Positions 42,294 through 52,500 of a stretch of DNA of 64,000 nt are shown piece after piece (within the stretch, counting starts at the first letter, position 1; the number at the start of each line of letters is the position of its first letter). Under the pieces are notes generated by a model, which searched no databases, was not told the origin of the DNA, and saw nothing but the letters and a program-made list of their open reading frames with translations. The position numbers and the translations under genes are program-made. This stretch comes from Catellatospora methionotrophica (GTDB lineage Bacteria > Actinomycetota > Actinomycetes > Mycobacteriales > Micromonosporaceae). The DNA is taken from NCBI RefSeq assembly GCF_011297335.1, contig NZ_JAAOTJ010000009.1, positions 1-64,000 of the forward strand. Direction: 5' to 3'.

Positions 42294-43265
42294 ATGCGTG
42301 CTGTCTATGCCGAGTCGATCAATCCGGACAACCCGCTGGCGGGGCTTGTGGTGGGGGAGCGGCCTGAGCCGCAGGTCGCCGAAGGGTGGACCACCGTACG
42401 GGTGATGGCCAGTGCGCTGAACCATCACGACCTGTGGTCGCTGCGGGGGGTGGGGCTGCCCGCCGAGCGGTTGCCGATGATCCTGGGCTGCGACGCCGCC
42501 GGGATCGACGAGGACGGCAACGAGGTCGTCGTACACGCGGTGGTCGGCGACGCGGCCGCCGGGGACGGCGATGAGACGCTGGACCCGAAGCGCTCCCTGC
42601 TCTCCGAGCGCCACCAGGGCACGCTGGCCGACCTGGTGACGGTGCCCCGGCGCAACCTGGTGCCCAAGCCCGAGGGCATGACCTTCACCGACGCGGCGTG
42701 CCTGCCGACGGCCTGGCTGACGGCGTACCGCATGCTGACCACGCGCGGGCGGCTGCAGGCCGGCGGTAGCGTGCTGGTGCAGGGCGCGGGCGGCGGTGTG
42801 GCGACCGCGGCCGTGGTGCTGGCCCAGGCGCTCGGCGCGCGTGTCTACGCGACCAGCCGGGACGCGGCCAAGCGCGAGAACGCGGCCGGGCTGGGCGCGA
42901 CCGTGCTGACCCCGGGCGAGCGGCTGCCCGAGCGCGTCGACGTGGTGATCGAGACCGTCGGCGAGGCCACCTTCGACCACTCCGTCAAGAGCACCAGGCC
43001 GGGTGGCCGGATCGTGGTGTCCGGCTCGACCTCCGGGCACCTGGCCACGGTGGACCTGCGCCGGATCTTCTTCCTGCAGCAGGAGATCGTCGGCTCGACC
43101 ATGGGCAGCCGCGACGAGCTGGCGGCGCTGCTGGAGCTGATGGCCGCCCGGAAGATCGCGCCGGTGGTGGACACCGTCTTCGACTTCGCCGACGCCCGCG
43201 GGGCCTTCGAGCGGATGGCCGCGGGCGCGGGCTTCGGCAAGATCGTGCTCGATCACCAGGCCTGA
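42294..43265 (+). CDS. Quinone oxidoreductase-like medium-chain dehydrogenase
   Basis: A 323-residue MDR protein. The N-terminal GroES-like domain (ALNHHDLWSLRGVG) lacks the structural zinc Cys set; Rossmann motif VLVQGAGGGVATAAV lies near residue 165. This favours a zinc-free NADPH:quinone reductase type, though substrate is unknown. GAGGG is 1-2 nt from the ATG, too close for a normal site, so translation initiation is unclear. It follows malic enzyme after a terminator. Confidence 0.85.
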   Translation: MRAVYAESINPDNPLAGLVVGERPEPQVAEGWTTVRVMASALNHHDLWSLRGVGLPAERLPMILGCDAAGIDEDGNEVVVHAVVGDAAAGDGDETLDPKRSLLSERHQGTLADLVTVPRRNLVPKPEGMTFTDAACLPTAWLTAYRMLTTRGRLQAGGSVLVQGAGGGVATAAVVLAQALGARVYATSRDAAKRENAAGLGATVLTPGERLPERVDVVIETVGEATFDHSVKSTRPGGRIVVSGSTSGHLATVDLRRIFFLQQEIVGSTMGSRDELAALLELMAARKIAPVVDTVFDFADARGAFERMAAGAGFGKIVLDHQA

Positions 43266-43272
43266 GACCGGC

Positions 43273-43527
43273 TCAGGTGCGCGGGGTCGGCGACGGCTCC
43301 GCGGTGGTCGCCGTCAGCCCGCCCCACGGGTCGCGGCAGACGTAGCTCAGATCCGCGTGGATCCAGCGGGCGTCGTTGTCGCGCAGCACCGGGCGGGCGC
43401 AGTGCAGACAGGGCGAGACCCGGGGGTACGCCGCCCGGCCGCCCTCCCCGATTCGTGGCGCCTCGGTCCGGCCCGCTCTGCCGTCCTGCTCCCCGACAGC
43501 GCTCGCCACCATGATCGGCTCGTGCAC
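43273..43527 (-). CDS. Small conserved hypothetical protein with Cys knuckles
   Basis: An 84-residue product from GTG 43527 (GGGGAGG 4-5 nt upstream). It contains SPCLHCARPVLRDNDARWIHADLSYVCRD: C-x2-C and a later His/Cys that could bind zinc. I do not recognise a named family. Convergent with the MDR gene, 7 bp away. Confidence 0.6.
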   Translation of the reverse strand: MHEPIMVASAVGEQDGRAGRTEAPRIGEGGRAAYPRVSPCLHCARPVLRDNDARWIHADLSYVCRDPWGGLTATTAEPSPTPRT

Positions 43528-43618
43528 GCACCCTCCCCAGAGACCTGCCCGCTGATCGGGCATGTTCATCAACAATGTTGATGATGGTCTGTCCGATCAG
43601 GATGCGCAAGCCCGGATC

Positions 43619-44164
43619 TCAGGCGGTCGGCCATTCGCGCGCCAGCACCGACCAGAACTCGCTGTCATAGCGCCTGCCGCGGTACGGGAAGGACTCGCGC
43701 AGCACACCCTCCCGGGTCATGCCCAGCCGGGCCGCGACGGCCAGGCTGCGGGCGTTGTCCGGCCGGGTCACCCACTGCACCCGGCTCAGGCCGCGCTCGC
43801 CGAACGCCCAGTCCAGCATCGCCCGGCACGCCCGGGTGACGAGCCCCCGGCCCTGTCCGGCCGGCTCCAGCCATACCCCGATCTCGCCGTTGCCGGACTC
43901 GGCGTCCATGCCGAACAGCATGGTGCCGCCCACCAGCGTGCCGTCCAGCCAGATGCCGGCGATGCGGCCGGTGCCCGCGGCGTTCATGTCGGCGTAGCGC
44001 TGCAGCGTGGCGCGGGCCGAGTCCAGATCGGTCGAGCGGCTCGCCCACGGGATCCACGGGTCGACGTCGTCGCGCGCGCGGTCGATGTGTGCCAGGAACT
44101 CCTCGGCCTGCCACGGTTCGAGCGGCCGCAGCTCTGCGCCGTCGCCGAGGGGGAGTGCGAACAT
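43619..44164 (-). CDS. RimJ/RimL-type N-acetyltransferase
   Basis: A 181-residue GNAT protein beginning FALPLGDGAELRPLEPWQAEEF, with NGEIGVWLEPAGQGRGLVTRACRAMLDWAF (acetyl-CoA site) and the C-terminal DSEFWSVLAREW. This layout fits RimJ/RimL ribosomal-protein or self-resistance acetyltransferases; target unknown. ATG 44164 is preferred over the upstream ATG 44206 since GAGG is 7 nt before it. Confidence 0.85.
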   Translation of the reverse strand: MFALPLGDGAELRPLEPWQAEEFLAHIDRARDDVDPWIPWASRSTDLDSARATLQRYADMNAAGTGRIAGIWLDGTLVGGTMLFGMDAESGNGEIGVWLEPAGQGRGLVTRACRAMLDWAFGERGLSRVQWVTRPDNARSLAVAARLGMTREGVLRESFPYRGRRYDSEFWSVLAREWPTA

Positions 44165-44304
44165 GCCGGTCCTCTTTCGCTGCTGGTTGATCACGACGCT
44201 GGCCATTGTGCCCCATCCGAGGTTCCGTCGAACCAGTCCGAAACGGTTTCAAACGGCGCTAGTCTGGCGTCGGGTCGTGATCGATCAGAGACACGGGGGT
44301 ACTG

Positions 44305-44754
44305 ATGAACCAGCCTCAGGACAAAGAGGGTCACCTGGAGAACCTGGAGCATGAGGCCGCGGGCTTCATGAACCCGTTCAACTGGGGCAAGAAGAAGAAG
44401 GAAGAGGAGGAGGCGAAGAAGGCGCAGGAGGCCCAGGCCCAGGCCCAGGCCAAGGCGCAGGCCGCCCCGCCGCAGGCCGCGCCCGCCCCGCCACCGGCGG
44501 CCGCGCCGCCGATCACCGAACCGGCCGCGACCACGCCCAAGCCCGCGCCGCCGCCCGCGGCCGCACCGAAGCCACAGGCACCGCCCGCGGCCAAGGCCGA
44601 GCGCACGTACAAGGTGAAGTCCGGCGACACGCTGTGGGACATCGCCGCGCAGTACTACGGCGACGGCCGGCAGTACATGAAGATCGCCAAGGCGAACAAC
44701 ATCGCCAACCCGAACCTGATCAACGTCGGCGTGGTCCTGAAGATCCCCGACTGA
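44305..44754 (+). CDS. LysM-domain protein
   Basis: A 149-residue protein. Residues 28-45 are Lys/Glu-rich (KKKKEEEEAKK), then about 55 residues of Ala/Pro/Gln linker, then a C-terminal LysM domain (YKVKSGDTLWDIAAQYYGDGRQYMKIAKANNIANPNLINVGVVLKIP). No signal peptide or membrane segment is seen, so it may be cytoplasmic like the BON/LysM proteins of actinobacteria, or exported by an unrecognised route. The terminator at 44769 follows closely. Confidence 0.85.
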   Translation: MNQPQDKEGHLENLEHEAAGFMNPFNWGKKKKEEEEAKKAQEAQAQAQAKAQAAPPQAAPAPPPAAAPPITEPAATTPKPAPPPAAAPKPQAPPAAKAERTYKVKSGDTLWDIAAQYYGDGRQYMKIAKANNIANPNLINVGVVLKIPD

Positions 44755-44768
44755 GTACGCGGAGCACC

Positions 44769-44796
44769 CGGCGGCGGGCCCGACGGCCCGCCGCCG
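44769..44796. terminator. Terminator between LysM gene and ackA
   Basis: Perfect 12-bp arms CGGCGGCGGGCC / GGCCCGCCGCCG with tetraloop CGAC, in the 52-bp gap between convergent genes. Confidence 0.8.
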
Positions 44797-44806
44797 TGCC
44801 GTGCCC

Positions 44807-45901
44807 TCAGCGGGTCAGCAGCTCCGCGGTCTGGTTGGCGATCTCCAGCTCCTCGTCGGTGGGCACCACGCAGACGGCCACCGCCGCGCCCTCGGGCGAG
44901 ATCAGCCGCTCCCCGCGCTCGCCGGAGCCGTTACGCGCGGGGTCCACCGCGATGCCCATCGCCTCCAGGCCGGACAGCGAGGCCGCCCGCACCGGGGCGG
45001 CGTTCTCGCCCACGCCCGCCGTGAAGGTGATCGCGTCGACCCGGCCCAGCAGCGCGTAGTAAGCGCCGACGTAGGCCTTCACCCGGTCGCAGTACACGTC
45101 GAAGGCCAGCGCGGCCGCCTCGTCGCCGGCGTCGCGGCGGCGCAGCACCTCACGCATGTCGTTGTCCCCGCACAGGCCCTTCAGGCCGCTGCGCTGGTTC
45201 AGCAGGTCGTCGATCGCCTCGAACGACATCCCGGCCACCCGGTGCAGGTGGAACACCACCGCGGGGTCGATGTTGCCGCTGCGGGTGCCCATCACCAGGC
45301 CCTCCAGCGGGCTCAGGCCCATGCTGGTGGCGAAGCTCAGCCCACCGCGCACCGCGCAGGCGCTGGCCCCGTTGCCCAGGTGCAGCGAGATCACGTTGAG
45401 CCCGGCCGGGTCCCGGCCCAGCAGCTCGGCGGTCCGGTGCGACACGTACGCGTGGGACGTGCCGTGGAAGCCGTAGCGGGCGATCCCGTTCTCCTGCGCC
45501 ACCTCGACGTCGATGGCGTACATCGCCTGCGCGGGCGGGATCGTCCGGTGGAACGCCGTGTCGAAGACGGCGACCTGCGGCACCCCCGGCAGCATCTCGC
45601 GGGCGATCGCGATGCCCTCCAGGTTCACCGGGTTGTGCAGCGGTGCGAGCGGCACCAGCCGGGTCACCGCGTCCAGCACCTCGTCGTCGACCAGCGTCGG
45701 CGTCGTGAAGCGCAGCCCGCCGTGCACCACCCGGTGCCCGACCGCGTCCACGTCGGAGACGTCCGTCGTGAACAGCACCTCGCGGACCGCCTGGGCGCAG
45801 TCGGTGACCCGTTCGATCAGCCCGCCGTCGATAGGCTTGCCGTCGGCGTACAGGCCCCACTTCACCGAGGCCGAGCCGCAGTTGAGCACGAGGATCTTCA
45901 T
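44807..45901 (-). CDS. ackA: Acetate kinase
   Basis: A 364-residue acetate kinase, a little shorter than the usual 390-400. ILVLNCGSASVKW (phosphate 1), VGHRVVHGG, FDTAFHRTIPP, RYGFHGTSH, and FTAGVGEN are all present. It interconverts acetyl phosphate and acetate with ATP gain. The ATG overlaps the pta stop (ATGA). Together they form the Pta-Ack overflow or acetate assimilation pathway in the cytosol. Confidence 0.95.
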   Translation of the reverse strand: MKILVLNCGSASVKWGLYADGKPIDGGLIERVTDCAQAVREVLFTTDVSDVDAVGHRVVHGGLRFTTPTLVDDEVLDAVTRLVPLAPLHNPVNLEGIAIAREMLPGVPQVAVFDTAFHRTIPPAQAMYAIDVEVAQENGIARYGFHGTSHAYVSHRTAELLGRDPAGLNVISLHLGNGASACAVRGGLSFATSMGLSPLEGLVMGTRSGNIDPAVVFHLHRVAGMSFEAIDDLLNQRSGLKGLCGDNDMREVLRRRDAGDEAAALAFDVYCDRVKAYVGAYYALLGRVDAITFTAGVGENAAPVRAASLSGLEAMGIAVDPARNGSGERGERLISPEGAAVAVCVVPTDEELEIANQTAELLTR

Positions 45902-47976
45902 GAGACCACCTGAGACTGGATCGCGGTGATGGCCACGGTCGAGATGATGTCGCGCACCGTCGCGCCGCGCGACAGGTCGTTGACCGGCTTGCGCAGACCC
46001 TGCATGACCGGGCCCACCGCGACCGCGCCCGCCGAGCGCTGCACGGCCTTGTACGTGTTGTTGCCCGTGTTCAGGTCCGGGAAGATCAGCACGGTGGCCC
46101 GCCCGGCGACCTCGCTGCCCGGCAGCTTCGTCGCGGCGACGCTCGGGTCGACCGCCGCGTCGTACTGGATCGGCCCCTCCACCGGCAGATCCGGGCGGCG
46201 CTCGCGGACCAGCTTGGTGGCCAGCGCGACCTTGTCCACCTCGGCGCCCTGCCCCGAACCGCCGGTCGAGTAGGACAGCATCGCCACCCTCGGCTCCACC
46301 CCGAACCGGGCCGCCGTCTCCGCCGACGACAGCGCGATGTCGGCCAGCTGCTCGGGGGTCGGATCGGGATTGATCGCGCAGTCGCCGTACACCAGCACGT
46401 GGTCGGCCAGGCACATGAAGAACACGCTCGAGGCGACCCCGACCCCCGGCTGCGTCTTGATGATCTCGAACGCCGGGCGGATCGTGTCGGCCGTCGGGTG
46501 CACCGCGCCGGAGACCATCGCGTCGGCCCGGCCGGTGTGCACCATCATCGTGCCGAAGTAGTTCACATTGGTCATCAGGTCGTACGCGATGTCGCGGGTC
46601 ATGCCCTTGTGCGCGCGCATCCTGGCGTACTCGGTCGCGAACTCCGACCGCCAGCGGGCGTCCGCCGGGTTCACCAACCGCGCGTCGCCCAGGTCCAAGC
46701 CCAGCTCCCGCGCCTTCTGCTCGATCTCGTCCACCGGCCCGAGCAGGGTCAGATCGCACACGCCACGCCGGTTCAGCGCCTCGGCGGCCCGCAGGATGCG
46801 CTCCTCGACCCCCTCCGGCAGCACCACGTGGCGGCGGTCGGCACGGGCCCGTTCGATCAGCTCGTACTCGAACATCAGCGGCGTGACGCGGTCCGGCCGG
46901 CTCAGGTCCAGCCGCCCGGCCAGCTCGATCGAGTCCACGTGCGACTCGAACAGGCCCAGCGCCGCGTCGACCTTGCGCTGGTTGTCGCCGCGTAGGCGGC
47001 CCTCCAGGCCGGTCAGCGCCGCGACCGTGTCGTAGCTGTCCGACGGCACCGTGAAGATCGGCAGTTCCACGCGGAACCGGCTCACCAGCGCCACCACCCG
47101 CGGATCGGGCTCCACGCCCAGCGTCAGCAGCAGCCCCGACACCGCGGCCTGCCCGCCCAGGTGCGCGGCGAACGTCGCCACGATCAGATCCGCCCGGTCG
47201 CCCGGCGTCACCACCAGGCAGTTGTCCCGCAGATGCTCCAGGAACGTCGGCACCGACGCCGCGCCCACCACGGCACTGACCACGTCGCGGGCCAGCGCGC
47301 CCGGCGTCGCGCCGTGCACCGGCGTGGCCTGCAACGCGGCGGCCACCTCGGCGACCGTCGGCGCGGCGATCGCGGGCAGCAGCGGGATGGCGTACACCGG
47401 CACGGGCAGCGACGGCAGGCGCGAGTCCGCGCCCGGCGCCACCCGATTGGCGATCACCGCCAGCACCGGCAGCTCGTCACAGGCGTAGTAGGCGGCGCGC
47501 ACGGCGTCGGCGATGTCACCGGAGTCGCGGCGGTGCCCGTTGACCACGGGCAGCACCGACGCGCCCAGCTCGCCCGCGATCCGCAGGTTCAGCTGCAACT
47601 CCTCGGGCAGCGAAGGCTCGTCGTGGCCCTCGCCCAGGGTGCGGCCGAAGTCGGTGCCCACCACGATCACGGCGTCGCAGGAGCGCTCCAGCGCGTGGTA
47701 GTGCTCCAGGATCTCGCCGACCAGGTCGTCGACCCGGTGCGCGCCCAGCAGCTCCGACGCGTGCTGGTAGCTCGGCCCGGCCGCGCCGACGGTGCCGTAG
47801 CGGCTGCGCAGCAGCGCCACGATCGGGTCGGTCTCGCCGTCGTCACGGGTCAGCGGGCGGAACACGCCCAGCCTGCGTACGCGTCGGCTGAGCAGTTCCG
47901 CCAGGCCCAGCGCCACGGCAGACTTGCCGCCGCCCGCCTCGACGCCGGTCACATATACGCCACGAGCCACAGTCAT
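45898..47976 (-). CDS. pta: Phosphate acetyltransferase (long form)
   Basis: A 692-residue long-form Pta. The N-terminal P-loop domain (about 1-210, YVTGVEAGGGKS) and DRTGG domain (about 215-330) precede the catalytic PTA_PTB domain (about 370-690, YDLMTNVNYFGTMMVHTGRADAMVSGA and LSYSTGGSGQGAEVDKV). It forms acetyl phosphate from acetyl-CoA. It is upstream of and overlaps ackA. The stop codon of the DUF5615-like gene lies 45 bp upstream on the same strand, but that pair appears to be a separate unit. Confidence 0.95.
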   Translation of the reverse strand: MTVARGVYVTGVEAGGGKSAVALGLAELLSRRVRRLGVFRPLTRDDGETDPIVALLRSRYGTVGAAGPSYQHASELLGAHRVDDLVGEILEHYHALERSCDAVIVVGTDFGRTLGEGHDEPSLPEELQLNLRIAGELGASVLPVVNGHRRDSGDIADAVRAAYYACDELPVLAVIANRVAPGADSRLPSLPVPVYAIPLLPAIAAPTVAEVAAALQATPVHGATPGALARDVVSAVVGAASVPTFLEHLRDNCLVVTPGDRADLIVATFAAHLGGQAAVSGLLLTLGVEPDPRVVALVSRFRVELPIFTVPSDSYDTVAALTGLEGRLRGDNQRKVDAALGLFESHVDSIELAGRLDLSRPDRVTPLMFEYELIERARADRRHVVLPEGVEERILRAAEALNRRGVCDLTLLGPVDEIEQKARELGLDLGDARLVNPADARWRSEFATEYARMRAHKGMTRDIAYDLMTNVNYFGTMMVHTGRADAMVSGAVHPTADTIRPAFEIIKTQPGVGVASSVFFMCLADHVLVYGDCAINPDPTPEQLADIALSSAETAARFGVEPRVAMLSYSTGGSGQGAEVDKVALATKLVRERRPDLPVEGPIQYDAAVDPSVAATKLPGSEVAGRATVLIFPDLNTGNNTYKAVQRSAGAVAVGPVMQGLRKPVNDLSRGATVRDIISTVAITAIQSQVVS

Positions 47977-48021
47977 ACCGTACGGCCTGCGCCGGGTTCG
48001 AGTCCTCGGGGTGACCGGAAC

Positions 48022-48447
48022 CTAGCCGTTGATCTGCAATCGGCGGCGGCGGATCGTGTCCTGGGCAACCGCGACGACATACGGCCCTTCAGCGCGCCCG
48101 GCCATGGTGAAGATCTGTGCCTGGTGGTGCAGGAAGAGACGACCGGCGTCGTGCCCGGTCAAACGCGCGTTGGCCAGGCCGAAGATACGGGCGCTCGTCC
48201 TGCGCACGGCTTCGGCCTCCAGCGGGTTCCGGGCGATGGCGAGGTCCTTGCACAGGATCACCTCGTCACGTTCGGCAGCCTCGGCTATCCAGTCGACGTC
48301 GGCGACCGCCTGGCTCTGCTCGAACCCGTATCGCTCGTCCATCGTCGTGAGCTGCCATCCGGCCGCCCGCAGCAGTTGAGGAACCACCCGGGAGCCCAGA
48401 CCGCGATCGAGAAAGAAGAGAAGTGGCGCGGGGGTGGACGCCGACAT
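48022..48447 (-). CDS. PIN-like (DUF5615-type) putative toxin
   Basis: A 141-residue protein starting LLFFLDRGLGSRVVPQLLRAAGW; acidic residues in FLDRGLG, DVDWIAEAA and LCKDLAIARNP match the active-site pattern of PIN-like DUF5615 nucleases. Such proteins cut RNA. It lies 6 bp after the DUF433 gene with AGGAGTCC just before its ATG, so the pair forms an operon in the antitoxin-first order. Toxicity is inferred only from family and context. Confidence 0.8.
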   Translation of the reverse strand: MSASTPAPLLFFLDRGLGSRVVPQLLRAAGWQLTTMDERYGFEQSQAVADVDWIAEAAERDEVILCKDLAIARNPLEAEAVRRTSARIFGLANARLTGHDAGRLFLHHQAQIFTMAGRAEGPYVVAVAQDTIRRRRLQING

Positions 48448-48453
48448 GGACTC

Positions 48454-49158
48454 CTAACCGGCGCCTGCTAGGGACACGACCTCCGAGGGATCGAGGCCGT
48501 AGTCGTCGGCGACGTCAGCGGGACTCTCTCCGGCCCGCACCCGTCCCAGCACGTCGGCCACCCGCACGCCGCGTCGGCGCAGGGTGGGCAGACCGCCGTT
48601 GATGAGCGGGTCAGCGATGACGTCAGCCTGGTAGCTGGGGAGCCGGATCGCGCTGATCCAGCCGTTGCGGTAGGTGACCCGCTTCAGGAACTGCTCGACG
48701 ACCGGCCGGAAGACCTGCTGCCCGCTGCGCACGACGACCAGTCCCTCGATCGCCTCGCGGGCGTCGTCGTCGTCGCCGTGGTGGGCGAAGTCGTACAGCA
48801 CCTCGGCCCCGTCGGTCATGAGCCGTTCGCTCGCCAGGGCCTGCGGCAGACCCAGGTGCTCGTCGAGCCATTTGACGGCCGGACGGATCCGCAGGACGGG
48901 CACGCCCGCCTCTTTGAAGGCCAGCAGGGCGTATGCCTCGGCGAGGCCGACGAAGGGCAGCACGGCCCGGCTGCCCGGCCGTTTCGCCGAGCTGGTGACG
49001 AGCGGGTAGGCGACCGAGGGCGGCGCGTCCGCGCGCTTGAGCACGTAGCCGGTTGCCCAGTTGTGCAGGGTGTTGGGAGGCATGCCGAGCATCCGCGCGC
49101 CGTCGGCGAACGAGTAGATCGGCGTGGTGAGGTGCCGGTCCAGCGTCGCCGCGGTCAT
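48454..49158 (-). CDS. DUF433-domain putative antitoxin
   Basis: A 234-residue protein. The N-terminal part holds a helix-turn-helix-like segment (SFADGARMLGMPPNTLHNWATG) and the C-terminal 60 residues a DUF433 domain (VIADPLINGGLPTLRRRGVRVADVLGRVRAGESPADVADDYGLDPSEV). DUF433 proteins are often antitoxins for PIN-like partners and bind their promoter. ATG 49158 is used since GAGGTGC lies upstream. It precedes the PIN-like gene. Confidence 0.82.
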   Translation of the reverse strand: MTAATLDRHLTTPIYSFADGARMLGMPPNTLHNWATGYVLKRADAPPSVAYPLVTSSAKRPGSRAVLPFVGLAEAYALLAFKEAGVPVLRIRPAVKWLDEHLGLPQALASERLMTDGAEVLYDFAHHGDDDDAREAIEGLVVVRSGQQVFRPVVEQFLKRVTYRNGWISAIRLPSYQADVIADPLINGGLPTLRRRGVRVADVLGRVRAGESPADVADDYGLDPSEVVSLAGAG

Positions 49159-49269
49159 CGATGCACCTCGCCTCCGCACCAGGTCCGACGACGTGCGTCG
49201 TCGTCGATACGCACATTACCGGGGGCGGACGCCACCCGTCACACGTGAATGCTCAAGCGGGGAACATCG

Positions 49270-49446
49270 CTACTCTTCGTCCTCGTCGAGGCGGGCGAGC
49301 CAGGTGGCGAAGCGCTCGACGGGGGTCTCGAACTCGGGGTTCAGGTCGATGAAGTCGCGCAGGCGCTCGGCCAGCCACTCCAGGGTGACCTGCTCGTCGC
49401 CCCGGCGCTCGACCAGCTCCTCGATGCCGCGATCGGTGAAGTACAT
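49270..49446 (-). CDS. DUF6104 family small protein
   Basis: A 58-residue acidic protein, MYFTDRGIEELVERRGDEQV onward, ending LARLDEDEE. It matches a short actinobacterial family (DUF6104) commonly found next to kgd. ATG 49446 has GGAGG 5 nt upstream. It lies 77 bp after kgd on the same strand, with a hairpin between. Function unknown; a link to oxoglutarate metabolism is guessed from context. Confidence 0.85.
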   Translation of the reverse strand: MYFTDRGIEELVERRGDEQVTLEWLAERLRDFIDLNPEFETPVERFATWLARLDEDEE

Positions 49447-49465
49447 GAGGTCCTCCGGAAAAGGG

Positions 49466-49505
49466 CCGCCGTCCCCGCCCCGCGCCTGCGGGCCGGGGAC
49501 GGCGG
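49466..49505. terminator. Hairpin between kgd and the DUF6104 gene
   Basis: Perfect 11-bp arms CCGCCGTCCCC (49466-49476) and GGGGACGGCGG (49495-49505), 18 bp after the kgd stop. It could end the kgd transcript or reduce expression of the downstream gene. Confidence 0.65.
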
Positions 49506-49523
49506 TCATCTGTCGTGCGGTGT

Positions 49524-52500
49524 TCAGGAGCGGGGCAGCGCCGCCTCCAGCAGCGCGGCCTGCTCGACGTCGTGCAGCTTGGTGGAGCCCACGGCCGGGG
49601 CCGCGGCAGCGGGGCGGGAGATGCGGCGCATGCGCACCCCGTCCAGGTGCTCCAGCAGGTTCAGGGCGACGAACGACCAGGCGCCCTGGTTGGCCGGCTC
49701 CTCCTGCACCCAGCAGAAGTCCTCGGCGGCGGCGTACTTGGCCAGCTCGGCCTTCAGTTCGTCGACGGGCAGCGGGTAGAGCTGCTCCAGGCGGATGATC
49801 GCGGTGTCGGTGACGCCGCGCTCCTGCCGCGCCTGGACCAGGTCGTAGTAGACCTTGCCCGAGCACAGCAGCACCCGCTTGACCTGCGCCGGATCGATCT
49901 GCCCGGTCTCGCCGATCACCGGCTGGAAGGTGCCCTCGGTGAAGTCGGCGACCGACGACACCGCGAGGCGGTGGCGCAGCAGCGACTTCGGCGTGAAGAC
50001 CACCAGCGGCTTGCGCTTGGCCGACAGCGCCTGGCGGCGCAGCAGGTGGAAGTGGCTGGCCGGGGTCGACGGGATGGCCACCCGCATGTTGTCCTCGGCG
50101 GCCAGCTGCAGCCAGCGCTCCGGGCGGCCCGAGGTGTGGTCGGGGCCCTGGCCCTCGTGGCCGTGCGGCAGCAGCACGACCAGGCTCGACTGCTGGCCCC
50201 ACTTGACCTCGCCCGAGCTGATGAACTCGTCGATGACCGACTGCGCGCCGTTGACGAAGTCGCCGAACTGCGCCTCCCAGAGCACGAGCGCGCTGGGGTC
50301 CTCGACGGAGTAGCCGTACTCGAAGCCGAGCGCGGCGTACTCGCTCAGCAGCGAGTCCTGGGCGTGGAAGCGGGCGTCGTCGGCGGCCACGGCGGTGGCG
50401 GGCAGGAAGTCCGCGCCGGTCTGCGCGTCGACGATGGCCGCGTGCCGCTGCACGAACGTGCCGCGGCGCGAGTCCTGGCCGGACAGGCGCACGGTCACGC
50501 CCTGGGCCAGCAGCGAGGCGAACGCGATGATCTCGCCGAAGCCCCAGTCGATGTCGCCCTCGACGGCCATCTTGGCGCGCTTGTCCAGCAGCTGCTGGAT
50601 GCGCTTGTGCGGGGTGAAGCCCTCGGGCAGCGTGGTGTGCGCCTCGCCGATGCGGCGGACCAGGTCGGTCGGGATCGCGGTGGCGACGCTCGGCTCGGGC
50701 AGCACCTCGCGGGCGCGGGTGAGCCGGCTGGACACCCCGGCGACGGCGTCGCGGGTGGCCTTGAAGACCGTCTCCAGCTGCGTCTGGTAGTCGCGCAGCG
50801 CCTCCTCGGCCTGCTCGACGGTGATGTCGCCGCGGCCGATCAGCTCCTCGGTGTAGAGCTTGCGCACCGAGCGCTTGGTGTCGATGATCTGGTACATCAG
50901 CGGGTTGGTCATCGAGGGGTCGTCGCCCTCGTTGTGACCGCGCCGCCGGTAGCAGACCATGTCGATGACGACGTCCTTGTTGAACTCCTGGCGGTACTCG
51001 AACGCCAGGCGGGCCACCCGGACGACCGACTCGGGGTCGTCGCCGTTGACGTGGAAGATCGGCGCCTGGATCATGCGCGCGACGTCGGTGCTGTACAGCG
51101 ACGAGCGGCTGTACTCCGGGGCGGTGGTGAAGCCGACCTGGTTGTTGACGACGACGTGCACCGAGCCGCCGGTGCGGTAGCCGCGCAGCTGGGACAGGTT
51201 CAGCGTCTCGGCGACCACGCCCTGGCCGGCGAACGCGGCGTCGCCGTGGATCAGCAGCGGCAGCACGGTGTAGCCGTGCAGGCCCAGGTCGAGGCGGTCC
51301 TGCTTGGCCCGGACGATGCCCTCCAGCACCGGGTCCACGGCCTCCAGGTGCGACGGGTTGGCCGCCAGCGACACGGTGGTGGTGAACTGCCCGTCCGGCG
51401 AGGTGAACTTGCCGGTGGAGCCCAGGTGGTACTTCACGTCGCCGGAGCCCTGCGCGGTCTTCGGGTCGAGGTGCCCCTCGAACTCACCGAAGATCTTCTC
51501 GTACGGCTTGCCGACGATGTTGGCGAGCACGTTGAGCCGGCCGCGGTGCGCCATGCCGATGACGACCTCGTCGAGGCTGCTCTCGGCGGAGGCCTGCAGG
51601 ATCTCGTCGAGCAGCGGGATCAGCGACTCGCCGCCCTCCAGCGAGAAGCGCTTCTGGCCGACGTACTTGGTCTGCAGGAAGGTCTCGAAGGCCTCGGCGG
51701 CGTTGAGCCGGCCCAGGACGTGCTTCTGCTCCTCCGGGCTGGGCTTGGTGTACTTGCGCTCGACCCGCGCCTGGATCCAGTTGCGCTCCTCCGGGTCGGT
51801 GATGTGCATGTACTCCACGCCGACGCGGCGGCAGTAGGAGTCGCGCAGCACGCCCAGGATGTCGCGCAGCTTCATCACGTCCTTGCCGGCGAAGCCGCCG
51901 ACGGGGAACGTGCGGTCGAGGTCCCAGAGGGTCAGGTCGTGCTGGCGCACGTCCAGGTCCGGGTGCTTGCGGATCATGAACTCCAGCGGGTCGGTGTCGG
52001 CCATCAGGTGGCCCCGGACCCGGTAGGAGTGGATCAGCTCGATGACCCGCGCGGCCTTGTCGATCTGGCCCTCGGAGGTGTGCGCGATGTCGCGCACCCA
52101 GCGGACCGGCTCGTACGGGATGCGCAGCGCGGTGAAGATCTCGTCGTAGAAGCCGTGCTCGCCGAGCAGCAGCTCGTGCATGACCTTCAGGAACTCACCG
52201 GACTGCGCGCCCTGGATGACCCGGTGGTCGTAGGTGCTGGTCAGCGAGATGATCTTGCTGACGGCCATGTCGGCCAGCTGCTGCTCGCTCATCCCGGAGA
52301 ACGGCGCCGGGTACTCCATCGCGCCGACGCCGATGATGGCGCTCTGGCCCTGCATCAGGCGCGGGATCGAGTGCACGGTGCCGATGCCGCCGGGGTTGGT
52401 CAGCGACGTCGTGGTGCCCGTGTAGTCGTCCATGGTCAGCTCGTTCTTGCGAGCCCGGCGCACCACGTCCTCGTACGCCTGCCAGAACTGGCGGAAGTCC

